A stretch of DNA of 64,000 nucleotides from Leptodontidium sp. MPI-SDFR-AT-0119 (taxonomy: Eukaryota; Ascomycota; Leotiomycetes; Helotiales; Leptodontidiaceae), in the NCBI GenBank assembly GCA_020726505.1, contig JAHLEZ010000002.1:3534001-3598000 (forward strand), read 5' to 3'. Shown one piece after another: positions 48,620 to 61,068 of this stretch (the first letter of the stretch is position 1; the number at the start of each line of letters is the position of its first letter). A program made the translations under genes and the position numbers. The notes beneath the pieces were generated by a model. It did no database searches, was not told the DNA's origin, and was given only the letters and a program-made list of their open reading frames with translations.

Positions 48620-50881
48620 CTACACGGCATCAGCAAGAATTACATCCGCAGCCTTCTCACTGATCATGTAGATAGGCAGTGCGATGTAGAAACCTGGGAT
48701 TTTGGGGAAGACCGACGCATCCACAACCCGCAACCCCTTCACACCTCTCACTCTGAACTTAGAGTCCAGAACAGCCATTGGATCTCCATCTGCACCGATT
48801 GGGCAAGTGCACGAAGCGTGGTGACCCCAAGCCTCATTCCTCACGAAGTCTTTCAGCGCTTCTCCAGTCACACTTGGGCCAGGCCACACTTCCGTGAAAC
48901 CTCCATTCAATGAGATGACATCTTTGAAGATACGGCGTGAGAATGTCATGCCCTCAACCACAGCCTGGACGTCCTTCTCGGCAGCATTGTCGGTCGTGGT
49001 GCCCGAATCAAAATAGTTGAAGTTGATGAGTGGCATGTCGCGAGGATCAGCAGAGCGCAGAGTCACCGTGCCAGCATTATTGCGGCTGTGTGCCTTGAGC
49101 GTGATCCAGGCCCAATGCTTTGCGTCCAGAAGAGCATCTGATGAGTATCCTGGATAGTATCCTATGAAATTGGCAGGGGCACCCGTAATGAAGACATCGT
49201 TTTCTCCAGACGAAGTCGACGAGTTCTGGACGATAGCAATAGCGATACCGTTGGTTGCGTATGTTCCACGATCGCCGGTGGGATTGTTCGTCCACTTGCT
49301 CAAGCATGGGTCATTGGTGGTTCGAAGGAACGTGCAATCTGTGGTGATTGCAAAATCGCTGGTGGTCTTCCCGATCACACTGGTTTCATATCGATCTTGG
49401 AGATTGGTCCCAACGCCTGGAAGGTCCTTGATAAGTGGGATTCCGAATGATGCAAGTTCTGCTGCTGGCCCTACCCCACTGAGTTTCAAGAGCTGGGGAG
49501 TGTTGAAAGCTCCAGCGGACAAAATGACTTCGCGTGTTGCATTGACACTTCCTGGAGTACCAGAACTACCTGTGCTAGCTCTTGGATCGGCTCGATAAAG
49601 ACTCTGGCCTTGGAGATACTTGACACCAGTGGCTGTTGTGCCGGAGAATGTGACCTATTTTGGTCAGCCTCAATCCATCTTCATTGTCTTGTAGGTGGCT
49701 TACCTGTGTCACGAGAGTATTCATTTGGATGTCAAGGAGGTACTTCCGAGATCCATCCGCATTTACTGCATTTGCTGTGCTAAGGATGAACTCCCGTGGT
49801 CCAACTCGTGCTCCAGAGTCAACAGCCAAAGGAATTTGGAACAAGCCCTGCTGAGCGTCTCGTCCTGCCACTCCCGAGTTGAGATCTCTTCCCAAGATCT
49901 GACCCAAGCCCAGTAAAGTGCTCAGGACAGATGTGAGCCAGGAGTTTCCCATCGCAGATCCCGCAGCAGCAATAAGTGAGATGATCTTGAGGTCTGTAAT
50001 CACCAAGCCAAGGCTTGTCAAGCTGGTCGTCAGCCATCCGCTGTAGCCATGTCCGACTGCTGAGCTAGGCGAGTACTTGACTCTCTCGAGGCGTTCAAAG
50101 TATTTACGCATCGCTCCAGGTGCCCACGAACTGTCTCCAGTAACACGTTGTATTCCTGTCCAGTCACTATCGTGAGGCATGACCGTAATAAGAGCGTTGT
50201 GTGAGCCACATCCACCAAGCGTTCCAGCTCGTGGATACAGTACTCCCAAGGGACTCGAGCCGGCTGGTGGGGTGGGGTTTCCGCTGATACCCTCGACGAA
50301 CAGGCCACCTGAGGGTGTCTTGTAGGTCATTTTCGTGTCTTGTTTTTGTCTAGTGACATTGCTGTAGTGGTTGACGTAGTAATCCCATTTCATCGGGGTG
50401 TACTCGGTCGATGCCAGATTCAGCGCTGGGACTTGCTGTTGAATCGATGAACCTTGGTCATCCCCAGCTTCAATCAGTAAAACTGAATGGCCAGCAATTG
50501 CCAAACGTGCCGCCAGAGGTCCACCTCCTGGTCCAGAGCCAACGACAACTGTGGAGGAACTCGTCGTCAGCGTTACTCTTTCAAGCCGCTTTCAAAGTAT
50601 CAAGACTGCTTTAAACAATTCTGGGGACGTAGACCACAATATTCCCCAGCTAGCGCATCAGAAACAGGAAAACACTTACTGTACTCATAGGAAGGCAAGT
50701 ACGTCGATTCGGCTCTAGATTGGATGATCGGCGAGCTCCTCGATGTCTTCAAGTTACTGTTGGGACTACATAAACAGAATTAGCATCGAACTGAGAGAAC
50801 CTATCGAGAACCTTACAAGGCTGCGGCTGTCACCGAGGTTGCCAAGGCGAGGACCTTCGCGAGAAATAGCATTGCAACCAT
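48620..50881 (-). CDS. Secreted GMC-family FAD oxidoreductase
   Basis: Four exons, 50881-50817, 50765-50680, 50548-49704 and 49654-48620, giving 676 residues. Residues 1-21 (MVAMLFLAKVLALATSVTAAA) are a signal peptide, so secretion is expected. The FAD-binding dinucleotide motif is VVGSGPGGGPLAARLA at about residue 52, split from its Tyr by intron 2, with the acidic end of the second strand LLIEAGD. GMC signatures are GTLGGCGSHNALI and SAGAFNTPQLLKLSGVGP. The catalytic His of the family is in WGHHASCTCPIG, and the protein ends with YIALPIYMISEKAADVI. GMC enzymes oxidise alcohols, sugars or choline, often making hydrogen peroxide; the substrate here is unknown. Its 3' end faces that of the dual zinc-finger regulator. 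Confidence 0.95.
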
Positions 50882-51534
50882 CTTGAGACAGCAGAGTCGA
50901 GGAGACTGACTGGTGGCGCAGATCAAAGACGGCGACCACCTTTATGTAAGTACATGACTGTGAACTCCATCTCCAACCCCTCACGAATTTCTCGGGTGTA
51001 AATCGCTCCTCCTGCCATTTCGGAAATGGGATTCAAGGATGTTAATTTAACGTCCATGCATTCAATACCTAGGTAAATCTTTAATACGAGAGATCTCCTG
51101 ACGTTGAAACAACTCAAAATGGTACACTCCGGGAATTCGCTTACGGCTGCAGAAGTGCAGAACATTCGGAATATCAATTTGAGGGCGAATTCTGCAAGTG
51201 GCAACTCCTACGGACTTCAAAAAAAGCTCCTGCTCCGTGCATGACTTGGTCTTTTCTAGATTGGGTGTTCGCTGCCGTCTTCGGAAGAATAGAGCATTGC
51301 CTTGGCGTGGATACTGTACCTGTTCTGGAACCAGAGTCCGACCGGAAGTCGGACGATGAGGAAGGTGGAGATATTACAGATATATATCCACATTCCTCAG
51401 CAAGGTGGCCAGGGAGTTCATCGACGCCTATCCCATCTTGTCTTCGTACCCCCGCTTGCTAGGCTAGGTGGGTAAAGTATGAATGAGTGCCTGTTCAATT
51501 TTGATTAAGCGAGCGAAAAAGGGGGTCTGCTCTA
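50882..51534. other. Gene-free stretch upstream of the GMC oxidoreductase
   Basis: About 650 bp. The part next to 50881 is the likely GMC promoter and leader. A frame at 51241-51462 (plus, 73 codons) has no recognisable motif. Confidence 0.4.
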
Positions 51535-51960
51535 CTACGTTAGAAGGATGTCGTCGCTTACAGCTGTACGGAGGTACCTTAGCTTGGCTTCAGGGTCTGA
51601 TCCTGGGGGAATATGAATACAGGGGCAAGCCCTCTGCTGAATCGTGAATACTCCAGAAAATGCCTTTTGAATGGATTCGATCTCCAGACTCCGACCCTCG
51701 CAGTTAATAAAGAAAGCGAATGGGGTACAGTAGCAGTCTGAGCTTTCGCTTATCTCCTGCACGGTATCAAGCATCCCTTGCAGTGCACCGACAAATACGC
51801 AGTCGATACGCAGTTGAGTTTGATGACAGCACCTGGATAAGTAGAGGGTGCCAGGGGGGTGTTGATACCGTACAAAGGTCCAGTCTAGAGTAACGTTATC
51901 TGACTGGGCGTCGGCGATTTTTGACAGCTTGATTGTCCGCCTGTCGCCTCCCTTTGAGTG
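51535..51960 (-). pseudogene. Protein-like open frame lacking a start, partial or relic gene
   Basis: A minus-strand frame of 141 codons is open from 51960 (just after a TGA) to a stop at 51535, but its first in-frame ATG is only at 51774. The translation looks protein-like: LDWTFVRYQHPPGTLYLSRCC, RIDCVFVGALQGMLDTVQEI, CTPFAFFINCEGRSLEIESI, and PPGSDPEAKLRYLRTAVSDDILLT with a normal-looking end. I do not recognise the family. It may be the last exon of a gene whose 5' exon is hard to see, or a decayed gene between GMC and CFEM genes. Confidence 0.35.
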
Positions 51961-52288
51961 TCAGATCTTACTGCACCCCTGCCAATCTAGGCGCACGGCG
52001 TGCCACCCAGTGTTTTCTGTGGTGCCATTCGCTCTGAGCTAGTCCAACCAGACCAAGTGCACTCGGTGTTTCGAAGAATCGAGATGTCAATGGTTGCCAA
52101 GGGACGGCACGTCTTCAGGGACCTGCAGGAGGAACTAATAAGGAGCATTTTGCAGTGTCCTGGTCGAAGCAATGCGGCCATGGATCATTCTTAAAGATCG
52201 ATTCCCCGCTCGCCATGTGTTCACAGGGGACCGAACTTTTACCTATGCTCAGGCCGGATCTGTCAAGTCGAATATATTGGTCTTTAAA
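51961..52288. other. Upstream region of the CFEM receptor gene
   Basis: About 330 bp. An open frame on the plus strand (52000-52194) and a continuation in frame with the receptor (from 52172) exist, but the signal peptide places the receptor start at 52289. Nothing else recognised. Confidence 0.4.
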
Positions 52289-53931
52289 ATGAAGCTCGCT
52301 GGGATCTTGATTATTTGCAGCGGGTTGTCAAGCATCGCGACAACTGCGGCCCAGAACAACCTAACTATTGCCGACACTCCTCCATGCGCTGTACGATACG
52401 AGATGGTCCCAACTGACGCCTTCGCTAACTAAGACAGTTGGAATGTGTAACGAAGGGATTGGCTTCGATAGCCCCAAACAGCCTTCTTCCACTGAACGAT
52501 ATAATATGCCGAAACATCACACTTCAGGCTTCCCTCTCGGAGTGTGTACAAACCTCTTGCCAGTTCAAAGATCAGATCAGTGAGTCAACTGGTCCGGAAA
52601 CAGCATCTTTTACCCTACTGATGGCTTTCAGTTACGAGCGAAATACAGAAGGGGCTATGTCAAGGGTACGCCACGGAATCCAGAAGCAATGAAATTATCG
52701 TCCTGGCCGCAGTATTTTCCGGTGTCACCTTTCCAGTCGCCGGACTCAAATTTTGGACCCGATGGGCCACAAGCCATAGGCTGGAATGGGATGATTATGC
52801 TGCGTTGATAGCCACGGTCAGTTGTTGAAGCTCAGTTGAAGATACCCCAAGCTGATTCCTTATGTAGGTATTTATGGCAGGCCTCGCTGCTCTTGAGATA
52901 GCAAGTAGGTATCCGCCGATCAAGACTAATGAGGAGAAGTTGGAAGACCCTTCTGACACAATGAGCCAGGCGCCAAACTTGGACTTGGACAACATTACTG
53001 GACGATCCCAGTGGTCAAAGGAATCCTCATCCTCAAAGTACGTGCAACACATGCCCCAGGAGAAGTATGCTGATGGCCTTTCCAGTTCTACTACGTGGCA
53101 CAAATGTTCTATGTCTTTATCCAGGTCTCTGCTAAGATGTCGCTTTTATTACTGTACATCAGAGTATTTCCCCGGACGCGGACCGCCCTCTTGAGCAAAA
53201 TCGGAATCGCGTTCCTGCTACTGCATGGAACTTTATATTTCTTCCTGGTCATATTCCAGTGCACCCCGATCGCTTTTGTCTGGGACAGATCGATTTCAGG
53301 GAAATGCCTTAATTTGAATACCATTGGGTTCAGTGGTGCCGCCGCAAGTATACTGGAAGACCTGTTCATCTTGGTTCTGCCAATTTTTGAGATCAAAAAC
53401 CTTCAGCTTGGAAAGGGGAAGAAGTGGAACCTTTTCCTCATGTTCTCAATCGGTTCCTTGTAAGTCTTGCATTCTTCATTCGTTGCTCCGACCACTTCGA
53501 GCCAGCCTCGACTAACTCAAACACACAGCGCTTGCGTCACAAGCATCGTCCGCCTCAAATTCCTCTCAGACTTCACCAAGTCTTTCGACGCCACATGGGA
53601 CCAAACAGATGTTGTGAAGTGGTCGCTGATCGAGGAATTCGTGGCTGTGCTCTGCGCCTGCATTCCTTCCCTCCGAGCCTTCGTCGTTAAGACGTTCCGC
53701 ACACTGAACTCTTCTGTACGCACTATGACGAAGAGCAAGAATGCAAGCCAGCTCCGCTCTGGCGCACAGAGATTGGACGATTTCGACGATACCAAATCAT
53801 ATCCATTGTATAATATCACCAAAACTGTTGGTGTTGGTGCGAATGTGGAAGAGAAGCATGATGATGGGAAGCGTTCGAGGAGGCAAGGCAGTACAACCAC
53901 AATATATGCAAGTCAACGGGACGGGCTGTGA
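52289..53931 (+). CDS. CFEM-domain, PTH11-like seven-helix membrane receptor
   Basis: Seven exons: 52289-52390, 52438-52579, 52632-52816, 52868-52904 (37 nt), 52970-53037, 53086-53459, 53529-53931; phases close to 436 residues. Residues 1-21 are a signal peptide (MKLAGILIICSGLSSIATTAA). A CFEM-like Cys pattern follows: PPCALEC, IICRN, SECVQTSC and GLCQG at residues ~33-95. Then comes a seven-helix rhodopsin-like domain: IIVLAAVFSGVTFPVAG, the second helix around TVFMAGLAALEIA, FYYVAQMFYVFIQVSAKMSLLLLYIRVFP, a helix with GIAFLLLHGTLYFFLVIFQC, and later WDQTDVVKWSLIEEFVAVLCACIPSLR. The cytosolic tail is Ser/Lys/Arg-rich. This is the PTH11-like receptor architecture, associated with surface sensing in fungi. 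Ligand unknown. The 37-nt fourth exon is required to keep helix 2. Confidence 0.92.
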
Positions 53932-54459
53932 TATGAGAAAGATATGGAAATTTTCACTCAACGGCTTGATAGCAATGCTGGGTGCGATGGTTCTCTTCCA
54001 GAAGTGGACAAGACGGAATCAGGCTTCCACTGTAAAGCCGCATACTGGAGACAGCAATGCCTCGCGCCAAGACATGAGATGGATATCAAACCAAGAATAG
54101 GGAGTCCGAAGTGCTTCAGCGCAAGATAAGCTGTGGCGTGCATGGAAGACGAGAAAAGACAACCGAGTGGGTTTCTTAGATAACAATTTCGCCTAAGGGT
54201 AGGGTGCTAATGTATGACCAATGTAGACAACCGGAGACAGCTTTAGACAGATAATTCGAAAAATGACACCATATAAGAGAAACATGAAAATATCAAGTCC
54301 ATTCTTCTACAAATGATGTGCACAAAAGGCCAAGGGATATCTCGCTCCACATGCAGAAACTCCCCGGGTCCGAAGAGAAAAAAACACCTAAAATGCAAAA
54401 ATGCAGGCTCCAATCTGATGCAGAACGTGCCTCCCTATGCTTCCAAAATCATGATTTCG
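53932..54459. other. Convergent intergenic region
   Basis: About 530 bp between the 3' ends of the receptor and ATG2. Short frames only, and A-rich stretches at 54255-54300 and 54375-54400. Confidence 0.45.
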
Positions 54460-57400
54460 TTAATGCTTCTTGTATTTCTGCGCAAGAGTTAGTGTGTGTA
54501 CTTGTTAAGAAGGACGCCAACTTACAGCTTCAGCCCTCTGCAAATGAACCGGGTCCAGCGAATTCGTGGCACCCATTAGGATCTGACCGCCTGCCCTGGC
54601 AACTCCAATAGCAGGCCTGAGAATTACTGTTGGAGCATGCTTCCGAACCGCCCGCAAGACTCCTGCTGCATTTCCGCCTTCCATAGCCTCTCCTGGTACT
54701 GCAATGATGGCATCACGCGCTAGTATCAGATCTCGTTGCAGCCCGGCATATCCACCACGGAGACCCTGAAATACGCCCACTGGTTGATTGGCGTAAAGAC
54801 TGATCTGCTTGTTCTCTTCTTCTGAATCATCTCCTTCCATAGTAGAGGCTGGGGATTCCGATGCTGGCCCGAGGAAGTCTTCTGCACTCTGGAGGACCGT
54901 TTGCACACCTACGGCAACCTTAGCCCCAAGCTTGACCAACTCAGTGCCGGTAGTCTTAGCAAATGCAGCAGCCCCCTTTGAAATGCCTCGTACGATTCGG
55001 CCATCCTTCTTGTACTCACGAATTGGTACCACGACAAGATGCCGGAAGCCCCCACCGACATTTACAAGCGATCTCACAGGTGCCAGGCCAGCTAGGATAC
55101 CAGGAAGCTGATTCCTCTTGATATCTGGCATCCATATATCGTTTAAGCATTTCCCAAGCTTGTCAAAGCCGGAGATGCCGTAGATGATAGTATGGCGAAG
55201 TACCATATCTGCCTCGTCCAGAATCAAGAAATTCATGAACTCTGTCGTATGCCCAGAACGGAGACCGGCATAGTCAACTCTCTTTGGCTTGAAGTCGAGC
55301 TTGACTTGGACAGAATTGACTTCCACTCTCTGGAGGAAAGGGACATCACTCGGAGATGCATGAGTAGGAGCAGAATCATCCTTGAACTCAAAAAATCTGG
55401 TGATGAAATCTAGAGCATCTTGATCCACGTGAAGTCGGAGTGGGAGAACTGTTGCTTTGAGAACAATCTCAGCAGCAGCCAGTTCAGGGACCGGCTTCAC
55501 GTTGAGAATCTCTATATGTATCATGTTCGTACCGGTCTCTCTTTCGCCAGCATCTTGCATATACGTAGCAAACTTCCTCCAGGTCGAAGTAGGGACATGA
55601 TCGAAGATTTCGAAGTCATGCACGCGGATATCAACTGAGCTCTGAGTCTCCCCAGTCCCGGGAGGAAATGCAACGAGATCCACACAGACTCCACGAAGCT
55701 CAAATGTAATCTTATGGTGCTTACTTCTTTGCAGCCGTAGTCTTTTGGTCTTTGTCTTTCGTGCCCCCCCTTGTCTACTGGGAGAAGAAGATAACGAAGT
55801 CGTCGCAATGGACTCGGTCTCCGTCGCATTGTCATTCAGCTCTTGGTTGATTGCTGCTGAGAGTTCGCGGGGATCGCGATTCGCCGGTATGCCGATATAT
55901 ATGGAATTGAAAAGGAAATCGCCAATAACAGTCTCGTCATCATCAATATCTAGGTCGAAGGTTGGTCGCCTTTCGTTTCGAGCTCGCTTCTCAATCGCCT
56001 TTGACTCGACATCTTGAACTGCCTTTGAGATCGCATCACGAGTGTGCTGCCAGTCATAGCCGTCGAAAAGGTTCCATATTATGTGAACGTCGCGCACGCA
56101 AACTTTGAGCGGGCTTTTCCGGACCTTGTAAGCGTTTGATCGATCGTACGTGTTCTTCGCAGAGTTCCATCTATGCGCTGTGCCTTCCAGGGCTGAGCCT
56201 GTACCGAAATGATCCTCCTGGAAATGTAATTCCTGGGTCTCCTGAATCTCTTGGGGCTCAATAATACTCTCCAGTAAGACACCATCGTGAGTATCACGAC
56301 TTGTGACATGTGTGGAAGCGACAGATTCTCCTCCGTCCTCCATCACTGCTTCTTCATAGGCTTCATCTGAATCATTCTGGTAATAATGAGAGTCAAAGTC
56401 AAGATCATCGATGTCTTCGCTAGCGAGGTCTTCTCCTACACCCTCGCCAAGCCCAAAGTCATCATCGAAATTGTAGTCCCCCTCTGCAGTACCGAAAGCA
56501 TCTCCTGATAGCGATGCAAGTAAATCCTGTACTGGAATGACCTTTGTGCGGTATTTGGTCTCCTTGCTGGGAAGTGTAGGAGGAGATAGATTGTTGAGCA
56601 CAGCAATGAGGGTTTGTGTGGAATCGGCGCAGGACTCAAGCACAAAGAGATCGTCTCGAAGCTCAACGTCAAGTGCCTGTTCTCCATCCTCGCTCGTTGA
56701 CATCTGAATGACTGCTTTTGCGGAGGATATGTAACTGACGGAAACATATCCTGTGGCACACAGATCTGCAACTTGCGTGCTCCCCCCATCGAAAGAATAC
56801 CTGCGAGGGTTTGTATTGGCCTGTCCTGATGTAAGATGAGCTACATTGTCGATGACTAAGATGGAAGCTTTGTTCAGTTCCATTGAAGCAGTCGCATTTT
56901 GATCTTTGGGTAGGACGGCTTCGACATGGGCTTCCGTCAATACGACCAAGACCTTCGATGGCAAGCTTAGAGGGTTCATTCCTAGAATGCAGTCCCGCAG
57001 TACAACATCAATTGCCAGGGGCTTCGATTTGCCGGCTTTTTCCACTCCAGCTGCTCGTGGCAGGGTGCCACGAGCTTGCCTGGGCCGAGCAAAGTCTGTT
57101 AGTGTCGCCACTGAGGCTGTCAAGCTGGCAGATATGTCCTGAGGAGTTGCATTTTCTGCGAGGCCAAGTAGCGTCATTAGCGTAGGAACACGATATTCGA
57201 CTTTTAAATTCCACAGCTTGATCTTGACCACTGGTTCCATCTCGTCGCCAATCATTCTTGCCATGAGAGCCGGACTTCTGGACCTAGCATCTCGCAGCTC
57301 TGGGTCAGTGGCTACCCCTATCAAGTCCTCCGAGGCGTTCCGCCGAGCTGAAATACTAGTAACACTGAGCGCTACAAGGGATGGAAGAGTGATTTGAGCC

Positions 57401-60400
57401 ACTTCGACATCGGTTGACGAGAGTTGAATGATGCCCAGAGGACCTCCAAAGTCGACGTTAGCATCTAATTTCCGAACCATGACCAAGGAGAGCAGGCCTG
57501 GCCGATCGTCGTCGGGCAGGTACTTCGCAACGGTAGATAGCCTAGAAACCTCTTCGCCGAGTTCAGGGAGATAGTTGAGCTCATGCAGTCTGCCAACCCG
57601 AGCCTGGAAATCTTCCACAGTGAGACGTACGACAGCGCCCTGCTTACGCTGACGTAGAAGTGTGTCGAGCAAAATATCGTCATCTTGGTCGTATTTGGCC
57701 TTTGAAGGGGTGATGAGCGATAGGAGGCGGTCTAAGTCGGCATCTTTTGGAGATGCAAGGTACTCAATACGCGTCGAGGTGATTTCCACGTTTATTGCAG
57801 GTTCCTCATGTGACCGCTTGAGATGTGGACCAGACAGTCTGATCTTCTGGATGAAGACTCCGATACCCTCATCACGACTCACCACTTTGACGGCGGAGGT
57901 CTCGACTCCAATACTACACTCTGTCCCCACCAAGTCAAGAATGAATCCCCCAATTCTAATGTCTGCTTTGTTCTGTGCTGTCAACGACTTGTCGTCTGGT
58001 CGAATGGGAGTCTCGAAATGTACGCCCCGGGGTTTTGATTTGACGGGGCTACTCGCGGTAACAGTTGCATTCGAAGCCATGGAGCTGCCCAAATTCAGAA
58101 CACTGCTAAGACCCCCGAACCAGCTGAACGTCTCATCGAGTCTCTGGAGATCAATTGAAACATGCAATGGGAGAGTGACAATTTCGCATCTAGTCGTGTC
58201 GGCAGACTGCGTGATGTTCAAAGATAAATCAATACCATCGGAGGCTTTAAGGTCCCTGACAGAAGCACCCATAAGAAGGCCTGCATCAAATGAGACGATG
58301 CTTTCTTGTGCATAACCAAAGACAAACTTCTTGAGCGTGATTGCAGTTTTGGTAGTATTCCTGGATGCGTGTGCTTGGACATCAAGTCCACTGAGGCTCA
58401 TTCGCAAGAGGACATCCGATGGTGGTGACTCTGAGAATTGACTATTGGACGGCGGCACACCTGGAGAGCCCAGAACACCTTCGAGGCGCTCTACGAATTT
58501 CACAGAGATATCCTGGACAGACACGGCGAATTTTCGATCACCAGAGTCAGATTTTGACTCAGGCACCGTTGATTGTGTTTCTGTTCTGAGAACATCTTTG
58601 AGTTGGCTGACCAATTTGAAGACAAGCTTCCCAATCGAAACATCAAACTGGACGAGCAATTTGCCAACGTCCACCTCAACAGCATCGTTGCCATTTGTAT
58701 TCGGCTTTAGACCTGCTTCCTCTTTCTTCGTCGTTGAGACTGGAGGTCCCCGTGGGCTAGGTAGGTGCGTAGAAAACGCCCCTGGTATATTTATAGAAGT
58801 AGATTGCGAAGGGAGAACCTGACTCTCATAAATACTGCTAGAAGCTGTGCCTGAGGAGTCGACATTGGATGGGACTGTGACGTTCCTGGGGTCAATCGCT
58901 GGAAGGTAAACATTGATATGATCGAGACTGAAGATTGACTTGGTCAATCGATTATACTCATCAAAAGACGTTGTTGAGCGCTCTGACGCATCGCTTGAAC
59001 CTCGAGGTATATCTGGGGCCTTTTGTGCGGCAGAAAAGGACAGTCTTCTGGGCGTCGATGGCATCTCATCAGCTCGCGAAAGATCTGGCTCTGGCTTTGG
59101 AGAAACAACGTGGCGAGCATGTTCAAGGTTGTCACAGAGGATCCCATCCCCTGGTTTCTGTGGAGAGGAGGGGCTACTGGGTTGAGATGGTGCACCCTCA
59201 CTCCCGCTGCTTGAATGTGCCCAGCCACCTGGGATATTTGATGTTGAGGAGTTGTGAGATACGGCACTCATATACATGCTCTCGGCTTCCTCGTGGCTGA
59301 ATAGCTGGGACTGGGAAAGGTCCTCTTCGGCTAGAGGAGTGCTGTTATCGGACTCGTCATCTTCATCACCTCTGTCTGTAGTAAAGGGCCTAGCATTGGA
59401 ATACTGGATGGTAGAAGGTTCATCTCTCGCGGTAGGCGAAGGATCTGTGGAGAGAGACGGCTGAGAATGAGACACACGGTCATGAGAGAATCTTGGGTGT
59501 AGCCGTGTAGGCAGTATAGTTGACTGTAGCATCGACAGGGGATGGTCCCCTGGGGCGGAAACAGAAGAATCTGGTGCGTTACCTCGAGGGTCTAACAGTG
59601 GCAGGTGTACTGAGGCCCGTGGCGTAGACAAGGGGGACTTGGAGCGAACGCTGGTGGAAAACTGCTGAGACATGGACTGGCCGTCTTGGACATACTCGCT
59701 TTCTGTGACCTGGTCCAGATACGCCGAGTCTCCATATACGCTATCACTAACCTCGCTGAGATCAGCACGGCTATCGTACATGTTGGATGCTCCGTCATCT
59801 TCAGGAGCATCCTCAAACCTCCCACTGTCACTTGCAATAATCGAGCCGTGCATTGAATGTAAGCCAGAATTTACTTGGGGCAACGATGACGTGGAAACAC
59901 TGATGGAGGAAGCAATGGAGCCGCGATCAGGCGACGAGCCCGAATCAAATGTTCGAAGTGTGCTCCCATGTATCCCCGAGCTAGTTTTAGACGCTGCCCT
60001 CCTGTCTTCGAACATGTCGGAATGTGTGGCTGACGGCGAAGACATGGCAGATGATCGGGCGAGAGTCGAAAAGAAGTTCGCTTCAGATATCAAGGACCCT
60101 CTGATTTTGGACAGACATATGAGTCTCTTTCCTTCCTTGTATGGGGGCTGAGAAGGTGCAATGTTGTTGTTGAGATTTTCCGATTCATGCGTAACGCCTT
60201 CGATTTCTATATCATCCACCTTCAGCTGAACAGTAACGACATCGACTTGATTGGCAGCTGTTCGTCTTGAAGACTCTGTTGGGATCTCGATATCCAGGTT
60301 GACAGTAATCCCGTGAATCCTGACTTGTAATCGATCCACAATGCCCTGTATGAACCTAGCCATGAATGTCGGGAGAGATAGTGCAGCGCCTGTTCCTACT

Positions 60401-61068
60401 GGTACCTCTCCATCCTCGCCCATCAATGAGGATTCTCCAATATCCCGAGTCTCTGATAGAATTGCAGCTTCCAACTCTGCCCTTTCCTCCTCCGGCTCAG
60501 TCTGTAGAAATGATGCAGCAAGGTCCACTGCTGTTGGGAGAGCAGGGTCGTCATCTTCTTCGTCTGTACTTTCGGAGGCCCTTCGTGACTGGTGGGATCT
60601 GCTCGGGTTGGGTGCAGGTGGACGCCTTCTTATCCGATCATGATTCGTACGAGATGGGGAATGTGCTGTCCCTGTTCCTGACTTGGATTTGACGCGTAGG
60701 AGACTCTCAACGCCATCAACTTCTACAATTATAGGGCTGCTGTAGATATCCACCGGGATTGTGAGGCGTAAGAGGAGGACTTGAGCCTTTACGAGTTCGA
60801 GAGAAGGTGGTAGCTGGAGCAAACCCTCTAATTTCTGCCAGCCAAACTGATTAGCAGGTATCTCAGAGCATGCCCACTACAGAAAGCTCACCTTCATCCG
60901 CAGAGCGACATCTCTGAATTCAAAAGTACTATTCTTGCCCCATGCTATATCTAGATTCTGCAAGTCCAAGGCATCAGTGTCCAGAATCTCAATCCTAGCC
61001 AGCACATATTGAAGGAGGCGCTTCGGCATCGAGGAGGCCTGAAAGTACGACTGAAAATAGGACGCCAT
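54460..61068 (-). CDS. ATG2: Autophagy-related lipid-transfer protein Atg2
   Basis: Three exons, 61068-60892, 60834-54526 and 54477-54460, giving 2167 residues. In the family, Atg2 bridges the ER and the growing autophagosome membrane and moves phospholipids, working with Atg9 and Atg18. The N terminus ([47 protein letters not shown]) is a chorein-N type domain. The middle is long, with Ser-rich disordered insertions (about residues 150-750) between beta-rich segments. Near the C terminus are [31 protein letters not shown] and [21 protein letters not shown], the conserved ATG_C-type region with amphipathic helices. The last exon is only 18 nt and supplies KYKKH and the stop, separated by a 48-bp intron. 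The central exon, 6309 nt, has no intron. Confidence 0.96.

Noticed and set aside
52172..52288. Upstream in-frame extension of the CFEM receptor (39 codons before 52289)
   Set aside because: Begins at a non-ATG codon and would bury the clear signal peptide that starts at 52289.
57662..58315. 217-codon plus-strand open frame
   Set aside because: Antisense inside the single large ATG2 exon, where chance open frames are expected.
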